Assembly: GCA_947483545.1 (NCBI GenBank)
Contig: CANKNP010000080.1
Coordinates: 1-16,579 of the forward strand
Length of the DNA stretch: 16,579 nucleotides
Direction: 5' to 3'
Source: Deltaproteobacteria bacterium
Lineage (GTDB): Bacteria > Myxococcota > UBA796 > SXON01
This document shows, in pieces, positions 14,214-16,579 of the stretch. Position numbers and translations under genes: made by a program. The first letter of the stretch is position 1. Each line of letters starts with the position of its first letter. Under the pieces are notes generated by a model. That model made no database searches. It saw only the letters and a list, made by a program, of their open reading frames with translations, and was not told where the DNA came from.

Positions 14214-15826
14214 TCACGACACCCGGTCCGCTCGTCGCTTCGGGCTCGCCGTTCCCGCGCGCTGGAAATGGCCCCTACCGATTGCTCAGCGTGGTGCAGG
14301 GCGCTGTGGTGCGCGGGTTCGAGCGGAGCCTGTCCGACCCCCGGGGGGCGCAGGAGGCCCGCCTCCGCGCGATGCTCTCGAACGCCCGCGCCACGCGCTT
14401 CGCCGAGGAGCACGCGCTGGATGGCTGGGAGACCCTGGCGAGTTTTCGGGAGCGGGTGCCTGTGCGTGCCCACGCGGATCTTGTGCCGTGGCTCGATCAG
14501 GTGGCGGCGGGCGGTCGGAGCGTGCTGGCCCGCGGCGAGGTCCGCCAGCTCGTCGAGACCAGCGGCACCACCGGGAGCCCGAAGCGCCTGCCGGTGAACG
14601 CGCCCTGGATCCAGAGCTGCAACGCCGCTCAGCGCCTGTGGATGCTGGGGCTCCTCCGCGACGATGAGCAGCTTGCCGGCGGGAAGGCCCTCTCCATCGT
14701 TTCCCCCGCCGAGCACGCCCGGTCGCCGGGGGGCATCCCCATCGGCAGCAACACCGGCCGCATCTTTCTCGACCAACCCTGGTGGATCCGGTGGCGGGCC
14801 GCGGTTCCCTACGCGGTCTGCGGGATTCGTGAACCGTCGATCCGCGCCTACACCCTGCTCCGCCATGCGCTCGGCAAGGACATCCGCTCCTGGACGACCG
14901 CGAACCCGTCCACAATCCTCACCTACGCGCGCCACATGGCCGCCTGGTGGGAGGATCTTCGCCAGGATGCCCGGGACGGCACGCTGCGCCGTGGCCCCGC
15001 GGCGGACCTTTCTCCGGTGGATCGGCTGCGGTTGGCTCGGGGGTTGGGGCGTGTCCGCTTGGGCGACGACCCCCGCCCGGCCATGGTGTGGCCGCTTCGC
15101 CGGATCAACTGTTGGACAGGCGGGTCCGCGGGGTTTTTCCTGGCCCGTTTGCCCGAGGCGCTGGGCCGGGATGTCCCGGTCCGCGAGGTCGGCATCCACG
15201 CGAGCGAGGGCGTGTTCGGCGTGTCTGTGGACGACGGGGATCCCGTCGCCTGGCTCGGTGGGCACCTGCTGGAGTTCCGCGGAAAGGACGGTGGCTTGCG
15301 CTTCGCTTGGGAGGTCACGACTGGAGAGGAGTACGAGCTGGTCGTGACGACGGAAGCGGGGCTCTGGCGCTACGATCTGGGAGATGTCGTGCGCGTGACG
15401 GGCTGGCTTGGTCAGGCGCCGCGGTTGGTATTTGTGCGGAAAGCGGGGAGTTTTCTGAACGCGACGGGGGAAAAGGTCACCGAATCGCACCTGCTCTCCG
15501 CTGCGCGCCTGGTTTTTCCCGCGGCGACCGGGGTGTGCGCTGCCACCGAGTGGTGTGATCCGCCGAGGATCGCGCTCTGGGTCGAAGGCCCTCTCGCTGT
15601 GGACGACGTCGCCCGATTTGACCGCGCGCTGTGCGCCGAGAACCTCGAATATGCCAGCAAGCGGGAGACCGGCCGACTCGCGCCCCCGACGGTGCTTCCG
15701 CTGTCCCCAGGCGCGCTGGCCAACCGACGGGCCGGACGCATCGCGGCGGGCGCACCGGAGGCGCAGGTCAAGGACCCGGTGATCGTGACTTGGGAGGAGG
15801 GGAAGCAGCTTGGCGCCCCGCGCTGA
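14195..15826 (+). CDS. GH3 auxin-responsive family protein (acyl-adenylate-forming amido synthetase fold)
   Basis: GH3 proteins belong to the ANL adenylating superfamily; plant members conjugate jasmonate or auxin to amino acids, and the bacterial members are mostly uncharacterised. From the GTG at 14195 the protein has 543 residues. Motifs seen are the phosphate-binding 'ETSGTTGSPKRLPV' (121-134), 'GIHASEG' (333-339, the ASE-type motif II), 'LWRYDLGDVVRVTG' (390-403, motif III) and 'NATGEKVTES' (422-431). A hinge and small C-terminal domain follow to the end. The start is unsettled: GTG 14195 overlaps cobS by 19 bp, and GTG 14291 or 14294 would give about 511 residues beginning close to the homologous 'VVRGFERSL'. 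It is the last gene of the phosphopantetheinyl transferase-cobU-cobS operon. The substrate is unknown. Confidence 0.88.
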   Translation: MGLPRLITTPGPLVASGSPFPRAGNGPYRLLSVVQGAVVRGFERSLSDPRGAQEARLRAMLSNARATRFAEEHALDGWETLASFRERVPVRAHADLVPWLDQVAAGGRSVLARGEVRQLVETSGTTGSPKRLPVNAPWIQSCNAAQRLWMLGLLRDDEQLAGGKALSIVSPAEHARSPGGIPIGSNTGRIFLDQPWWIRWRAAVPYAVCGIREPSIRAYTLLRHALGKDIRSWTTANPSTILTYARHMAAWWEDLRQDARDGTLRRGPAADLSPVDRLRLARGLGRVRLGDDPRPAMVWPLRRINCWTGGSAGFFLARLPEALGRDVPVREVGIHASEGVFGVSVDDGDPVAWLGGHLLEFRGKDGGLRFAWEVTTGEEYELVVTTEAGLWRYDLGDVVRVTGWLGQAPRLVFVRKAGSFLNATGEKVTESHLLSAARLVFPAATGVCAATEWCDPPRIALWVEGPLAVDDVARFDRALCAENLEYASKRETGRLAPPTVLPLSPGALANRRAGRIAAGAPEAQVKDPVIVTWEEGKQLGAPR

Positions 15827-15838
15827 CTCCGCTACACT
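15810..15838 (+). promoter_or_regulatory. Probable promoter of the last gene, leaderless
   Basis: TTGGCG (15810-15815) is followed 17 bp later by TACACT (15833-15838), the optimal spacing for a sigma-70-type promoter. The ATG comes exactly 6 nt after TACACT. With no Shine-Dalgarno visible, transcription would begin at or next to the ATG. It overlaps the end of the GH3 gene. Inferred from sequence geometry only. Confidence 0.55.
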
Positions 15839-15844
15839 TCACCG

Positions 15845-16579
15845 ATGTCCACCCCCCGCTCCTCGATGATCCTCGGGCCCGGCCCGTTCAAGGCGAAGGA
15901 CCTCCCAAGTGGCTCCAGCTACGAGCTGGATGATGGCCACCCGGTGCAGTGCATGCCCACAAAGTCCCGCGGCGGGGCCGCACAAGGGCTGGGCATCCAG
16001 GTCATCCGCACCGATCCGCTCGTCAAGCACGCGGGGGTCGAGGTCGGATTTGAGCTCGGGGAGGGCACGCTCCGGGCCCCTGACGTCGCGGTGCTGGCCT
16101 CGGCACCCGCGAACGCCTGGGCGAAAACCGCGCCGCCCCTCGCCATCGAGTACGCGGACACCGGCCAGGACGAGGAGGAGCTGGAGAAGAAGATCCTGGA
16201 GCTCTTGCAGGCGGGCACCCTCGCTGTCTGGGTCGTGCGCCTTCATCGCATCCGCCACGTGGAGGTTCACGTGCTCGGCCCGGACAAGCGGGTGACACAC
16301 ACCATCGCGCACGCGCACGAGGAGCTGACGCTTCCCGGTGTGCTCGGTCGTCCCGTGCCCGTCGCGGCGCTGTTCGATCCCGACGCAGCTGACCTCGCTA
16401 CGTTCCAGAACCTCATCGCCAAGTTCGGCTTCACTCACCCCGACCAGGCCCGGGAGGAGGGCCGGGAGGAGGGCCGGGAGGAGGGCCGGGAGGAGGGCCG
16501 GGAGGAGGGCCGGATCGGGGCGCTCCGTGTCGCAGCCCGCGTCGTGCTCGGCGGGCGGGGCGTTCCGATCGACGAAGCG
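15845..16579 (+). CDS. Uma2/DUF820-like PD-(D/E)XK nuclease-fold protein (3' truncated by window)
   Basis: The frame is open from the ATG to the window edge, so 245 residues are visible and the C-terminus is missing. Residues about 75-145 resemble the Uma2/DUF820 branch of the restriction-endonuclease-like fold: Asp80 in 'RAPDVAVL', Glu102 in 'PPLAIEYAD', then Lys115/Lys116 in 'EELEKKILELLQAGTLAVWVV', followed by 'VEVHVLGPDK'. A charged tail with five REEG units (203-222) precedes 'RIGALRVAARVVLGGRGVPIDEA', a helical C-terminal pattern common in Uma2 and Rpn-type proteins. The start is supported by a TACACT element 6 nt upstream. Proteins of this family occur in many paralogous copies and their cellular role is not settled. 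The family call is moderately sure; nuclease activity is not shown. Confidence 0.72.
   Translation, partial: MSTPRSSMILGPGPFKAKDLPSGSSYELDDGHPVQCMPTKSRGGAAQGLGIQVIRTDPLVKHAGVEVGFELGEGTLRAPDVAVLASAPANAWAKTAPPLAIEYADTGQDEEELEKKILELLQAGTLAVWVVRLHRIRHVEVHVLGPDKRVTHTIAHAHEELTLPGVLGRPVPVAALFDPDAADLATFQNLIAKFGFTHPDQAREEGREEGREEGREEGREEGRIGALRVAARVVLGGRGVPIDEA
16451..16510 (+). repeat. Five perfect tandem copies of a 12-bp coding repeat
   Basis: The unit CGGGAGGAGGGC occurs five times without mismatch and encodes REEG each time. The unit length is a multiple of three, so gain or loss of copies keeps the frame and would only change the length of the charged helix. Identity at every synonymous position points to recent slippage expansion. 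Confidence 0.95.

Noticed and set aside
13703..15490. 595-codon minus-strand frame opposite cobS and the GH3 gene
   Set aside because: It is a GC-driven shadow frame with no recognisable motifs, while both plus-strand genes carry intact family motifs.

Overview
This 16.6-kb window is very GC-rich and packed with genes. It reads as chromosomal DNA of a Myxococcota-type (deltaproteobacterial) bacterium. The main clues are an Asp-rich lipoprotein with MopE-like metal-binding repeats, a lamin-tail domain and FG-GAP repeats, a second Asp-rich lipoprotein, a bacterial GH3 protein and a DpgA-type type III polyketide synthase. The taxonomic guess is inference; no rRNA or tRNA gene is present to confirm it. 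No insertion sequence, phage gene or CRISPR array was seen. No stretch longer than about 180 bases lacks a gene.

Layout, left to right. (1) 1-2215, + strand: the 3' end of larC (nickel insertion for the nickel-pincer cofactor), a PAS protein with a degenerate histidine-kinase dimerisation segment, and a two-domain universal stress protein; the stops and starts overlap. (2) 2222-4819, - strand: an Asp-rich lipoprotein, a hairpin-containing gap, an Mpo1-like (DUF962) membrane protein, and a single-pass coiled-coil protein. (3) 4949-6733, - strand: a two-gene operon of a DpgA-type type III polyketide synthase and an enoyl-CoA hydratase-fold partner. (4) 6782-9139, + strand: the large MopE/lamin-tail/FG-GAP lipoprotein, divergent from the synthase. 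(5) 9276-12142, - strand: a PaaZ/BoxD-type aldehyde dehydrogenase followed 2 nt later by hisS. (6) 12224-15826, + strand: an overlapping operon of an Sfp/EntD-type phosphopantetheinyl transferase, cobU, cobS and a GH3-family protein. (7) 15845 to the end, + strand: the start of a Uma2/DUF820-like PD-(D/E)XK protein with a perfect five-unit 12-bp coding repeat.

The clearest functional links are cobU-cobS (adjacent steps in joining cobinamide to the lower ligand of cobalamin) and the synthase/hydratase pair (likely 3,5-dihydroxyphenylacetyl-CoA or a related aromatic acyl-CoA). The phosphopantetheinyl transferase implies carrier-protein pathways elsewhere in the genome.

The most notable non-coding signal is at the divergent starts of the synthase and the FG-GAP lipoprotein. 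Both ATGs are preceded by the same arrangement, GTATACTC-N5-ATG, in mirror image. This puts a TATACT -10 element exactly where it would give leaderless mRNAs. The last gene shows the same geometry (TTGGCG-N17-TACACT-N6-ATG). Several very long open frames antisense to these genes are coding shadows caused by high GC and were left out.
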